Shown in pieces: positions 1-9,127 of a DNA stretch of 64,000 nt. Below the pieces are notes generated by a model. The model was not told the origin of the DNA. It ran no database searches and was given only the letters and a program-made list of their open reading frames with translations. The first letter of the stretch is position 1. Each line of letters opens with the position of its first letter. This stretch comes from Christiangramia gaetbulicola (GTDB taxonomy: Bacteria; Bacteroidota; Bacteroidia; Flavobacteriales; Flavobacteriaceae): positions 806,001-870,000 of the forward strand of contig NZ_QBKQ01000001.1 in NCBI RefSeq assembly GCF_003054225.1. The letters run 5' to 3'. The position numbers and the translations under genes are program-made.

Positions 1-1090
1 CCTTTAATTCAGGATCATAAAAACGAAGTTTTTTACCTGAATGCTCTTCATGTGCTTTAAGGTCGAAATCTGTCCTTGAGTGAATCCCTTCCAGTTCTTT
101 AAATCCGAATGGGAAATCGAATTCTATATCTGCCGCGGCATTCGCGTAATGCGCTAGCTTTTCATGATCATGGAAACGATAATTCTCTTCTCCAAGACCT
201 AGTGATTTATGCCATTTTAGTCTTGCTTCTTTCCACTTCTCATACCACTCCAGTTCTTCACCTGGGCGTACAAAAAATTGCATCTCCATTTGTTCGAACT
301 CACGCATTCTGAAAATGAACTGCCTGGCAACGATCTCATTTCTAAAGGCTTTTCCTATCTGGGCAATCCCGAATGGGATCTTCATTCTTCCTGTTTTCTG
401 AACATTTAAAAAGTTCACGAAAATTCCCTGAGCAGTTTCAGGACGCAGGTAAAGATCTGTAGCTGTATCTGCAGAAGCACCTAATTTGGTACCGAACATC
501 AGGTTGAACTGCCTAACTTCAGTCCAGTTCTTAGAACCTGTCTCTGGATCTGCGATCTCCAATTCTTCGATCAACGCTTTCACATCGGCCAGATCTTCAT
601 TGGTTAAAGAACGGGCCAAACGCTCCAGGATCTCTTTCCTTTCGCCAAGATATCTTTGTACACGAGGATTGGTTTCCTTATACATTTCTTCATCGAAATC
701 CTCACCAAAACGCTTTTTCGCTTTCGCGATCTCCTTTTCAGCCTTCTGAAGCAACTTTTCGGCATGATCTTCTACCAGAACATCTGCACGGTATCGCTTT
801 TTGGAGTCTTTATTGTCGATAAGTGGATCGTTAAAAGCATCAACGTGACCTGAAGCTTTCCAGGTAGTTGGATGCATTAAGATCGCGGCATCGATCCCCA
901 CGATGTTCTGATGCAGTTGCGTCATGCTTCTCCACCAGTATTCCTTGATGTTTTTCTTTAGTTCGGCTCCATTCTGCCCGTAATCATAAACAGCACTTAA
1001 GCCGTCATAGATTTCACTGGATGCGAAAATGTACCCATACTCCTTGGCATGGGATATTACGTTTTTAAAAAGATCTTCTTGTTTTGCCAT
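1..1090 (-). CDS. glyS: Glycine--tRNA ligase (class II, dimeric type), 3' end beyond window
   Basis: Charges tRNA-Gly with glycine in the cytoplasm. The reverse strand reads from an ATG at 1090 without a stop to base 1, giving about 363 residues. The N-terminus (MAKQEDLFKNVISHAKEYGY) and the insertion after it are typical of the eukaryote/archaea-like alpha2 GlyRS found in Bacteroidetes. Class II motif 2 is seen around residues 246-275 (GKAFRNEI followed by FRMREFEQMEMQFF). The C-terminal part, including motif 3 and the anticodon-binding domain, lies outside the window. The identification is firm. Confidence 0.95.
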   Translation of the reverse strand, partial: MAKQEDLFKNVISHAKEYGYIFASSEIYDGLSAVYDYGQNGAELKKNIKEYWWRSMTQLHQNIVGIDAAILMHPTTWKASGHVDAFNDPLIDNKDSKKRYRADVLVEDHAEKLLQKAEKEIAKAKKRFGEDFDEEMYKETNPRVQRYLGERKEILERLARSLTNEDLADVKALIEELEIADPETGSKNWTEVRQFNLMFGTKLGASADTATDLYLRPETAQGIFVNFLNVQKTGRMKIPFGIAQIGKAFRNEIVARQFIFRMREFEQMEMQFFVRPGEELEWYEKWKEARLKWHKSLGLGEENYRFHDHEKLAHYANAAADIEFDFPFGFKELEGIHSRTDFDLKAHEEHSGKKLRFYDPELK

Positions 1091-1100
1091 GGCGCAAAAA

Positions 1101-1135
1101 TAAAAAAACCGCCTTGAATAATATCCAGGGCGGTC
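1101..1135 (-). terminator. Intrinsic terminator of the 1155-2039 gene
   Basis: Read on the minus strand, an ACCGCC/GGCGGT stem is followed by seven T residues. It lies just after the stop codon of the coiled-coil protein gene and just before the glyS start codon, so it separates the two co-oriented genes. Confidence 0.8.
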
Positions 1136-1154
1136 TTTAATTTATGAATTAAGA

Positions 1155-2039
1155 TTATTTCAGAGTAAAACTTCCGGTTCCCAGAAGCATGGCGTCGTTA
1201 TAAACATACACCTTGTAATTACCTTCCAGTAATTTGTCTTCTTTGGTTTTTGCCAGGATACAAACATCCAGCTCTTCATTTTCATAGAAAACATTGGAAG
1301 AAGCGCTATAAACCATAGTTCCGCCTTCATGCTGAACTACGATCTCATCACCTACAAGTTCGTTCTCGGGATTATAAACCTGCACATACATGTTCTTTTC
1401 ACCAGCATCTGCCAGGTCATTTGCAGTAATGGTAAAACAGGTTCTTATCTGGTCTACCCTACGATTGTTATCATTTTCTACCAGCTTCCCGCTGTTTCTA
1501 ACGATCACACCCTCTCCTGTAAGTCCGCTAATCTTTAGACGTGAAGCTTTATCAACCTTGGTGGAAAGACTTTGATTGGTCGTCTTTAAAGAGTCTGAAA
1601 GTTTGGTTCTTTGCTGTAAAGCAACACTTGTACTATCTAATGAAGTAGACAGCATCTGGTTTTCTGTACTTAAACTATCAACCACTCTAAAAAGTCTGTC
1701 CTTTTCGGCCTTTAAATTTCCAATCTCACGTCTATACCTGGAAATTAGAACCAGGTTAGCTTCGTTATCCCTTACTGAATCTAATAATCTTGAAATACGA
1801 TCCCTTGCATTTACCAGGTCCTGGTCCATGATCTCGTTCTCCTCGATGGCTTCGTCGTATTTTACGATAAGCTCATTAAGTTCGTCCTCGATTACAGATT
1901 TTTCCTTCTGCAGGATCTCTTTATTCTCTTTCTCCTCATTATAGAATTTTATAGTATAAATGCTTAGCGCAACCAGGGCTACAGCAAGAATACCGGTTAA
2001 AACCTTCAATGCGGTATTGTTCTTTTTTTCTGTCATCAT
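1155..2039 (-). CDS. Membrane-anchored coiled-coil protein, unknown function
   Basis: This 294-residue protein has a short charged N-terminus, one transmembrane segment at about residues 11-30 and a long heptad-rich coiled coil at about 31-170. The last 115 residues look beta-rich and probably form a globular domain outside the inner membrane. No catalytic motif is visible. A second Met directly after the first leaves the exact start uncertain by one codon. Similar proteins in Flavobacteriia are often labelled SMC-like only because of the coiled coil; I see no ATPase motif, so that name should not be used. A clear terminator follows the gene. Confidence 0.8.
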   Translation of the reverse strand: MMTEKKNNTALKVLTGILAVALVALSIYTIKFYNEEKENKEILQKEKSVIEDELNELIVKYDEAIEENEIMDQDLVNARDRISRLLDSVRDNEANLVLISRYRREIGNLKAEKDRLFRVVDSLSTENQMLSTSLDSTSVALQQRTKLSDSLKTTNQSLSTKVDKASRLKISGLTGEGVIVRNSGKLVENDNNRRVDQIRTCFTITANDLADAGEKNMYVQVYNPENELVGDEIVVQHEGGTMVYSASSNVFYENEELDVCILAKTKEDKLLEGNYKVYVYNDAMLLGTGSFTLK

Positions 2040-2099
2040 AAGTTTAATTAAGTTCGTAAATTTAGAGGTTTAACTAAGTATGCTACAAGCCGTTAACAA

Positions 2100-2780
2100 A
2101 TGTTTCACGATTTCGTAAATCTTCTTTATCCCACCGTTTGTCACATTTGTGAGGCCGAATTGCTAAAAAACGAACAAATTCTTTGCACTTCCTGCCTGCA
2201 CGACCTGCCGGTTACCCGATATCACCTTGATAACGAGAACCCTGTTAAAAAAGTATTTTATGGTAGGGTAAAGATAGAAAAAGCTACGTCATTATTGCAT
2301 TTCAGGAAGAAATCTGGTGTACAGCATCTTATTCACGATCTAAAATATAGAGGACACCGTGAAATTGGGACCTACCTGGGAAAATGGCTGGGGGAAGAAT
2401 TGTCCCAGATCCCCGAATACCTGGAAATAGATCTGGTTATTCCTGTCCCCTTACATAAAAGTCGCTTAAAAGAACGGGGATATAACCAGGTGGAGAATTT
2501 CGGAAAAGAGATCGCCAGATCTATAGATGCTGAATACAGGGATGATATTCTTTTAAAAATAAGCTCTACCCAAACTCAAACTTTTAAGGACAGGTTATCC
2601 AGATGGGGCAAACTTGAAGAAACCCTTATCATTAAAAATGCAGAAGCTGTCGCCAATAAACATATTCTTATAGTAGACGACCTAGTCACTACCGGTTCTA
2701 CTATCGAAGCCTGCGCACATAAATTATTTGAGGTCCCAGACATCAAATTGAGTGTGGCGACCATGGCAATTACCAACTAA
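2100..2780 (+). CDS. ComF family phosphoribosyltransferase-like protein
   Basis: The protein has 226 residues. The N-terminus carries a four-cysteine zinc-ribbon-like motif (CHIC at 14-17 and CTSC at 29-32), as in ComFC/GntX proteins. A PRTase fold follows, with the PRPP-binding loop at about residues 190-200 (ILIVDDLVTTGST). In naturally competent bacteria ComF proteins assist uptake of single-stranded DNA; the role in Bacteroidetes is not settled. The ATG at 2100 is preferred because an upstream ATG at 2080 runs into a stop. It is divergent from the coiled-coil gene. Confidence 0.9.
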   Translation: MFHDFVNLLYPTVCHICEAELLKNEQILCTSCLHDLPVTRYHLDNENPVKKVFYGRVKIEKATSLLHFRKKSGVQHLIHDLKYRGHREIGTYLGKWLGEELSQIPEYLEIDLVIPVPLHKSRLKERGYNQVENFGKEIARSIDAEYRDDILLKISSTQTQTFKDRLSRWGKLEETLIIKNAEAVANKHILIVDDLVTTGSTIEACAHKLFEVPDIKLSVATMAITN

Positions 2781-2838
2781 GCTTTGCGTTGTAATTCAAA
2801 ATAATTGTTTCTTTGCTAAAAGTTTTCAGTTTTCATCT

Positions 2839-4443
2839 ATGAAAAAAAGGATACCCGGATACGTTATAGTTTTAATTTTGCTTTTGACCACGGTGCAGTG
2901 CGCAAAAAAAGGAATGCCCGAAGGTGGACCTATAGATGAAGAACCGCCGAAATTCATTAAAGCCAATCCGGAGAACTATTCTATTAATTTTGATGATGAC
3001 GAGATCAGGATCTATTTTGATGAATATATCAAGCTGGAAAAACCTCAGCAACAGATCATCATTTCTCCTCCTATGGATCCCAAACCCAATATCATGCCTT
3101 TGGGAACGGCCAGAAAGGATATCAAGATCGAGATCTTTGATACTCTCGAGGAAAACACTACTTATGCCATTAACTTCGGAAAAAGTATAGTAGACAATAA
3201 CGAATCCAATCCTTACGATTACTTTAAATATGTGTTCTCTACGGGTGACTATATAGATTCCCTGATGGTTAAGGGAACGGTGAAAGATGCTCAACTTAAG
3301 GCGCCTTCTGCTCCGGTTACGGTCATGCTATACGAGGTAGATTCTACTTTTTCAGATTCTATTGTCTACAAGGAAACTCCACGATATGTTACTTATTCAC
3401 AGGATAGCACTTTCACTTTTTCTCTTGAAAATCTGAAAGCTGGAACTTATAGAATGGTAGGTATCCTGGATAATAATGCTAACTACCTTTTTAATCCCAA
3501 AAAAGAAAAGATCGGCTTTATTGCTGAAAATATCAGCATTCCTACAGACAGCACCTATGAGATCGTAGTTTTTAAAGAGGAAACTGAATTTGAACCCAAG
3601 CGACCTTCCCTTTTAAAGGGAAACCAGATCTTATTTGGATATGAAGGTTCTCCAGACCTCGACAGTTTAAGCATCAATCTGCTGAATCCAAAACCCGAAG
3701 GATATATCTCCAGGGTGGTAAAGGACCCTAAAGCAGACAGCCTGTATTACTGGTATAATATTAAGCCGGAAATGGACAGTCTTAGTTTCGAGATCGTAAC
3801 CCCAAAAACCAGGGATACCCTCCTGGCAAGACTGGGAACCCTGGATAGAGACTCCCTGCAGGTGACTACCGAGACTGGGTCTATAGACAAGGATTTTAAG
3901 TTCAAGGCTAATACGCCTATTATAGAACACAAGGATGAATTCATAACTATCATGGACAAAGATTCGGTGAACGTAGATTTCACTACAGAATTTGATCCAC
4001 TTAAGAATGAGGTGATCATTAAATTCGACAAGACACCAGATAATAATTACCAGGTGGTGGCCCTTCCGGGAGCTATCAGAGATCTTTTCGAAGAAACTAA
4101 TGACACCATTAACCAGAGCTTAAGGACCAAATCTTTATCTGAATATGCTTTGATCATGCTGAACCTTCAGAATATTGAATCCTATCCTATTATTGTTCAA
4201 TTAACGAATACCAAGGGAGAAGTTATTGCCGAAAAATATTCTGAAGAACCACAGACCCTTACTTTTAGGTATATCAACCCGGGAAAAGTTTTGTTGAGAG
4301 TGATCTTCGACAGCAACGAAAATAAAAAGTGGGATACCGGAAATTATTTAAAGAAACGTCAGCCGGAGCAGATCAGGTATTATTCAGACACCCTGGACGT
4401 GAGAGCGAATTTCGATTATAACGAGACTATTCGTCTAGACTAA
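2839..4443 (+). CDS. Ig-like domain (Big_5) lipoprotein
   Basis: I place the start at 2839, giving 534 residues. It opens a lipoprotein signal peptide with the lipobox Cys at residue 21 (TVQC). The frame is open further upstream to 2752, but that stretch lies inside comF. After the Cys, residues about 34-130 (FIKANPENYSINF, then IRIYFDEYIKL and IISPPM) match the bacterial Ig-like Big_5/SbsA N-terminal domain. The remainder is beta-rich and ends in a region like a carboxypeptidase-regulatory domain (RVIFDSNENKKWDTGNY). It is probably an outer-membrane-linked surface or periplasmic protein. Its last 17 bases overlap the convergent nitrilase gene. Confidence 0.85.
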   Translation: MKKRIPGYVIVLILLLTTVQCAKKGMPEGGPIDEEPPKFIKANPENYSINFDDDEIRIYFDEYIKLEKPQQQIIISPPMDPKPNIMPLGTARKDIKIEIFDTLEENTTYAINFGKSIVDNNESNPYDYFKYVFSTGDYIDSLMVKGTVKDAQLKAPSAPVTVMLYEVDSTFSDSIVYKETPRYVTYSQDSTFTFSLENLKAGTYRMVGILDNNANYLFNPKKEKIGFIAENISIPTDSTYEIVVFKEETEFEPKRPSLLKGNQILFGYEGSPDLDSLSINLLNPKPEGYISRVVKDPKADSLYYWYNIKPEMDSLSFEIVTPKTRDTLLARLGTLDRDSLQVTTETGSIDKDFKFKANTPIIEHKDEFITIMDKDSVNVDFTTEFDPLKNEVIIKFDKTPDNNYQVVALPGAIRDLFEETNDTINQSLRTKSLSEYALIMLNLQNIESYPIIVQLTNTKGEVIAEKYSEEPQTLTFRYINPGKVLLRVIFDSNENKKWDTGNYLKKRQPEQIRYYSDTLDVRANFDYNETIRLD

Positions 4444-5215
4444 ATTTATCGCGGTCCTGAAGGAATTTCAGCTTTTTCCTTGTCTCCAGAAGTTCTTTTT
4501 TATCGATGCTAAATTCAGCAATAAAAGGTTCTGCACGGTCTAAAGGAGTAAGTTCCTTCCCCAGCATGTCATAGGCAGCGGAATGACCATTATATACATA
4601 ACCATCGCCATCTACACCGGTCCTGTTAAGCCCTACGCAATAACTCATATTTTCGATGGCTCTGGCTTTTAGCAAGGCGTCCCAGGCATTTACTCTCTTT
4701 TCTGGCCAGTTGGCCACATAAATTAGCAGATCATAATCTACCGTATTTCGTGCCCAAACCGGGAACCTGAGGTCATAACAAACCAACGGGCAGATCTTCC
4801 ATCCTTTATATTCAACAATAAGCCGTTCCTTCCCGGCAGTATAGGTTAGATCTTCCTTAGCCAGGGTAAACGTGTGTCGCTTATCATATAATTTATAACT
4901 GCCATCTGGAAAAACGAAAAACAGGCGGTTGTAATAATTACCATTTTCAGTAATGATCACACTGCCCGTAATAGCGGCAGATTTCTCCCTGGCATGTGCT
5001 CTCATCCAGGTAAGGGTTTCGGCTTCGGTCTCCTCGGCTAACTCTTCTGCATTCATAGAAAAACCGGTGGTAAACATTTCCGGAAGAATGATAAGGTCCA
5101 CCTCATCTGTGACATTTTCTATCTCCTTAGAAAAAAGATTCCTGTTCGCTTCTGCATTTTCCCACTCCAGATCTGCCTGGATAAAGGCGATGTTTAATTT
5201 TTCGTCCATACTCAA
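4427..5215 (-). CDS. Nitrilase-superfamily amidohydrolase, omega-amidase (YafV/Nit2) type
   Basis: Predicted to hydrolyse omega-amides such as alpha-ketoglutaramate or alpha-ketosuccinamate, a metabolite-repair job. The Glu-Lys-Cys triad is visible at E46 (LPEMFTTGFS), K112 (LYDKRHTF) and C146 (CPLVCYDLRFPVWAR). The length of 262 residues fits the family. The short N-terminus begins MSMDEK, and the second Met (5209) could also be the start. It is convergent with the Ig-like lipoprotein gene and overlaps it by 17 bases. Confidence 0.88.
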   Translation of the reverse strand: MSMDEKLNIAFIQADLEWENAEANRNLFSKEIENVTDEVDLIILPEMFTTGFSMNAEELAEETEAETLTWMRAHAREKSAAITGSVIITENGNYYNRLFFVFPDGSYKLYDKRHTFTLAKEDLTYTAGKERLIVEYKGWKICPLVCYDLRFPVWARNTVDYDLLIYVANWPEKRVNAWDALLKARAIENMSYCVGLNRTGVDGDGYVYNGHSAAYDMLGKELTPLDRAEPFIAEFSIDKKELLETRKKLKFLQDRDKFSLDE

Positions 5216-5312
5216 AAATATTAATTTTTAACTGAGCTATGTCAAATGCATGTTAAATGATTGTTCAAATCGGGATGAATAGATAGTTTTAATCCATTAA
5301 ACAAAACAGATT

Positions 5313-5816
5313 ATGAGCGTAGGTACTTTTCTTCAGAAGGATTCATATATGTCTAACACTTCCCGCAGCCTGATCTCAGGTTTCGTTGGCGGCCTGGCGG
5401 GATCGGCGGTAAAAAGCCTTATAGAACAGTTTCTCCCGGTAAGAAAGGTTGAGCAACGCTCTGCCCAGATAAAAATAGTAGACGAGCTATCTACAAAGAT
5501 CACCGGCACCCCGGTGAGCACTCAAAATGAAGCCTTAGCAGAACAATTAGTAAACATCCCGATGGGTGGCTCTCTTGGGGCAGCTTATGGTTATGGTAAA
5601 AAGGACCGCAGCGGACTTAGACCAATGGATGGGATTATTTTCGGGGCTACCGCATGGGCGAGTACACACGAAACTTCCCTGCCTATCCTGGGACTTGAAC
5701 CAAAACCAACCGATGTTCCAATTAGAATGCAAATGAACGAGTTGTTTGCCCACATCGCATTTGGGGTTACTACAGAACTGGTAAGGCATTACCTAGATAA
5801 CCAATTGAGGGAGTAA
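5313..5816 (+). CDS. YagU-like (DUF1440) membrane-associated protein
   Basis: The 167-residue protein is rich in Gly/Ala segments (SGFVGGLAGSAVKSLIEQ; PMGGSLGAAYGYG; GIIFGATAWASTHE). These match the DUF1440/YagU family, inner-membrane proteins linked to acid resistance in Escherichia coli. A second ATG at 5349 (MSNTSRSLISG) would remove 12 residues and is a plausible alternative start. It is convergent with the helicase gene, and the two stop codons directly abut at 5816/5817. Confidence 0.8.
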   Translation: MSVGTFLQKDSYMSNTSRSLISGFVGGLAGSAVKSLIEQFLPVRKVEQRSAQIKIVDELSTKITGTPVSTQNEALAEQLVNIPMGGSLGAAYGYGKKDRSGLRPMDGIIFGATAWASTHETSLPILGLEPKPTDVPIRMQMNELFAHIAFGVTTELVRHYLDNQLRE

Positions 5817-8285
5817 TTACTTTTCCAGCTGCTTCAACATTCTCCTTATCCTGTCCTCTATTTTTTCTGAAGACAATTTTTCCCGTAACCTGTCCGTAAT
5901 TATTGGGAAAGAGAAAGGCGTGGGTTTCTCACATTTTCGCCATACTATTTTTTGATGGGCAATACGATCTAAAGAGATCCTTAACCTGCCTTCTTCCAGC
6001 TGGTGTTCAAAAGTTTCCCTGAAAGCCTGCTGGTACAATAAATTATCTTCTTCGTAATCCCTAAATACGCTGAACAGCAACTGGGAATTAGATTGTAAAT
6101 GTTTGCTCTTTACCAGTTTATTTGGATATCCCGTAAAAACCAGTCCCGTGATGACTGCAATATCACGGAATTTTCTCCTGGCCATTTCAGTGGCATTCAA
6201 ACTCTTGTAGAGGTCATCCATCAGGAATTCAGAAGAAAAAAGATTGTTATCCAGTACTTGTTGCATATCGATCTCCTGATCTGAAAGCAATTCAAAACCG
6301 TAATCATTAAAGGCAATAGAAAAACTTATGGGAGAAAGAAGACTAATGCGATATGCCAGCAAACTTCCCAAAGCTTCATGGACAAATCTGCCTTCAAAAG
6401 GATAGAATATTGCGTGATAACCCTCCCTGGTTTTAAAAGTTTCTATCAGGAATTCATCGCTTTTTGGAATGATAGATTCAAGTTGCTGCCTTTCAAAAAT
6501 TGGCTGAAGCGCTTTGAGTTCTTTAGTGCTTTTCTGACCTTCTTCCATGGTCGCGGCCAAATACATCTCGTCCCGGAGCAGTTCACTCATCTGGGCAGAA
6601 AAGGTCATTCTACCTCCCATCCAGCTGGGAACTTTCGAGGTCTTTTTAGAAGATTTCCTTACAAGAACCTGCATATTTTTAATATGCACCAGTTCGAGGT
6701 TACGGCCGGCAAAAGTGAATATATCTCCCGGCTTTAATTTTGAAATGAACCATTCCTCGATGGTGCCTATATATCCTCCTTTCATGTATTTCACGCTGAG
6801 CATGGCATCACTAACAATGGTCCCTATCTGCAGTCGATGCCGCATGGCCACCCCGCGATTATTGATCTTGAACTTACCGTCCTCCTCTATTTCTACCTTT
6901 TTATATTCATCATAGGCCTGTATACTCTGGCTTCCCTTCGTGATAAAATTCAGGATCCATAACCATTCCTCTTCGGTAATTCCCTGAAAACAGAATGTTG
7001 AAGCGATCTCGGGAAAAATATCTTTCGGGTAAAAACCATCAGAAACCGCAAGTGTATTGAGGTACTGTATCAACACATCGTAGCTCATTAAATAAGGAAC
7101 TCGATCTTCCACTGCTTTTTTTTCCACTGCTTTTTGCAGGGCAGAAGCTTCAATAAGTTCTATCGCGTGCGTAGGCAAGAAATAGATAAGACTTACTTTC
7201 CCGGGTTGGTGACCGCTACGACCCGCCCTTTGTAAAAATCGAGCGACACCTTTAGGTCCTCCTATCTGTACAATGGTCTCCACAGGCGCAAAATCGACCC
7301 CAAGGTCAAGGCTGGAAGTACAAACCACGGCTTTCAAACTTTCATTCCTGATAGCCTGCTCTACCCAAAGCCGGGTTTCTTTATTGATACTACCGTGATG
7401 CATGGCCACTTCCCCTGCGAATTCAGGATATTTGCTGAGTAATTTCTGAAACCAGATCTCACATTGAGACCTGGTATTGGTAAATAGAAGTGTTGTGCGG
7501 CTATTTTTAATTATGGGAACCACCTCATCGATTAAATGCAAACCAAGATGCCCGCGCCAGGGAAACTTCTCCATTTTCTCTGGAATGATAGAACGAACCT
7601 CGATCTTCTTTTTAAGATTGGCTCTAATCATCACAGAATTTTTCATGGCAGCAGATTCAGGTCCAAGCAAAACTTCTCTTGCCTGCTGCAGGTTACCTAT
7701 GGTTGCCGATATCCCCCAAATGCGAAGATCTTTAGAAATGGTTTTTAACCTGGATAATCCCAGTTCTACCTGCACGCCACGCTTAGTCCCTAAAAGTTCA
7801 TGCCATTCATCGACCACCACGGCCTGCAAACCCTTGAAATGTTTGGGGTAGTTCTTAGAAGATAATAACAGGTGTAAACTTTCCGGGGTTGTGATGAGAA
7901 GATCTGGCATGGATTTCTTCTGTGCTGCTCTTTCCTTTTGGGAAGTATCACCTGTTCGAATTCCCACGGTTAGCTGCGTGCCCATTTCTCCTGCGAACCT
8001 GCGCGCCGCCTGTTCAATTTCAACTGAAAGAGCGCGAAGCGGAGTGATCCAGATCGCCTTCAGTCCTTTTTTATGCTTGGTCTTGTAATCGGGATTCTTT
8101 TTGATATAATCCAGAACGATGGGTACCCAAAGAGCGTAGGTTTTACCACTCCCCGTGGGAGCATTCAGCAGACCATTCTTTTTTTGAAGGTATGCTTTCC
8201 AGGTGTCTTTCTGAAACTTAAATGGTTTCCAGTCGTTTCCAGCAAACCATTCTTCAGCAAGACCCGTAAGTTCGGCCCTCTTCAA
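5817..8285 (-). CDS. Ligase-associated DEXH-box helicase (Lhr-like)
   Basis: An SF2 helicase of 822 residues. Walker A is at 42-49 (APTGSGKT), the DEWH box at 159-162, SAT at 193-195 and motif VI at 352-359 (QRAGRSGH). A long Lhr-type C-terminal extension follows. Bacteria that carry this family usually have it beside an ATP-dependent DNA ligase and an MBL exonuclease, both present 2-4.5 kb away, so a role in DNA damage repair is likely. The start is TTG at 8285; no in-frame ATG lies between it and the upstream stop. Confidence 0.93.
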   Translation of the reverse strand: MKRAELTGLAEEWFAGNDWKPFKFQKDTWKAYLQKKNGLLNAPTGSGKTYALWVPIVLDYIKKNPDYKTKHKKGLKAIWITPLRALSVEIEQAARRFAGEMGTQLTVGIRTGDTSQKERAAQKKSMPDLLITTPESLHLLLSSKNYPKHFKGLQAVVVDEWHELLGTKRGVQVELGLSRLKTISKDLRIWGISATIGNLQQAREVLLGPESAAMKNSVMIRANLKKKIEVRSIIPEKMEKFPWRGHLGLHLIDEVVPIIKNSRTTLLFTNTRSQCEIWFQKLLSKYPEFAGEVAMHHGSINKETRLWVEQAIRNESLKAVVCTSSLDLGVDFAPVETIVQIGGPKGVARFLQRAGRSGHQPGKVSLIYFLPTHAIELIEASALQKAVEKKAVEDRVPYLMSYDVLIQYLNTLAVSDGFYPKDIFPEIASTFCFQGITEEEWLWILNFITKGSQSIQAYDEYKKVEIEEDGKFKINNRGVAMRHRLQIGTIVSDAMLSVKYMKGGYIGTIEEWFISKLKPGDIFTFAGRNLELVHIKNMQVLVRKSSKKTSKVPSWMGGRMTFSAQMSELLRDEMYLAATMEEGQKSTKELKALQPIFERQQLESIIPKSDEFLIETFKTREGYHAIFYPFEGRFVHEALGSLLAYRISLLSPISFSIAFNDYGFELLSDQEIDMQQVLDNNLFSSEFLMDDLYKSLNATEMARRKFRDIAVITGLVFTGYPNKLVKSKHLQSNSQLLFSVFRDYEEDNLLYQQAFRETFEHQLEEGRLRISLDRIAHQKIVWRKCEKPTPFSFPIITDRLREKLSSEKIEDRIRRMLKQLEK

Positions 8286-8348
8286 TTTTGGAAAAGATTT
8301 GGGTGCATAAAAATTCTTAAGCTCATTTCAGGGGAAATATTAAAACCA

Positions 8349-9047
8349 CTAACGTTCAATTTTGAAATTATCCAGGTTTATGTCGTCCATTCCAATATTA
8401 TCGAATGGATACTCCAATTGATTCTGGATATTATACAAAGAGATGAGGATAAACTGGGTTAATAAAACTATAAAATAAGCGATCCAATCTGCGCCCTGTA
8501 CCCCAATATTATAGATGATCGTTGGCGCATAAATAAAAGGAAAAATATAGATGAAGATCTCGCAATAGGCCATGAGACTAATAGGTGTTCTATGTGTATG
8601 AATCGCATGAAGGTTCTCGATAGACTCGTGCATGTCTTTCATATACTTGAATACACGGTCCTTTATTTTGGCCGGAATAAGATTTTCTTCCCGTAGCGCG
8701 AACGCATATATCTTGTGAGAGATATTATCAAGTTCTTTAATGTCATTGTCTTTGGCCGCCAAATGTTCAATGGTTTTATTATTGATTTCTACCAGGATCT
8801 CCTCGGCTTCAGCTTTTTTCTCAGGGCTGATTCTTTCACTACTCAATAGACAATACTTCACCGTTTTTACTGAACTCAGAAATTCACTAAGATGCTCTAA
8901 AGCCTTTTCTCTTCTTCTGAAGGAACCTCTTATGGTAAAAACAAGCGGAAAGATTATGGCGATACTAAGCAAAGTAAGATCCACATTGAAGCTTAGATCA
9001 AACTTCAATGCCAGCATCGTGATCAATGCTGAAAGAAACAAAGTCAC
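8349..9047 (-). CDS. Integral membrane protein of unknown function (possibly bestrophin-like)
   Basis: The 232 residues counted from a GTG at 9047 hold two N-terminal hydrophobic segments (about 2-17 and 22-38), a charged helical middle (RRREKALEHLSEFLSS) and two more hydrophobic segments at about 160-205. This layout recalls bestrophin-type channel proteins, but I cannot confirm homology. The frame stays open another 57 bases upstream and encodes protein-like sequence (KNQVIRKYFSIINFRTI) without ATG, GTG or TTG. The true start may therefore be an ATT codon, or the GTG. It lies between the helicase gene and the CotH-like gene. Confidence 0.7.
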   Translation of the reverse strand: MTLFLSALITMLALKFDLSFNVDLTLLSIAIIFPLVFTIRGSFRRREKALEHLSEFLSSVKTVKYCLLSSERISPEKKAEAEEILVEINNKTIEHLAAKDNDIKELDNISHKIYAFALREENLIPAKIKDRVFKYMKDMHESIENLHAIHTHRTPISLMAYCEIFIYIFPFIYAPTIIYNIGVQGADWIAYFIVLLTQFILISLYNIQNQLEYPFDNIGMDDINLDNFKIER

Positions 9048-9127
9048 GATGGTTCTGAAATTAATAATGGAAAAGTACTTTCTAATAACCTGATTTTTAA
9101 TAATTTAGATAAATATATGCCATAATT

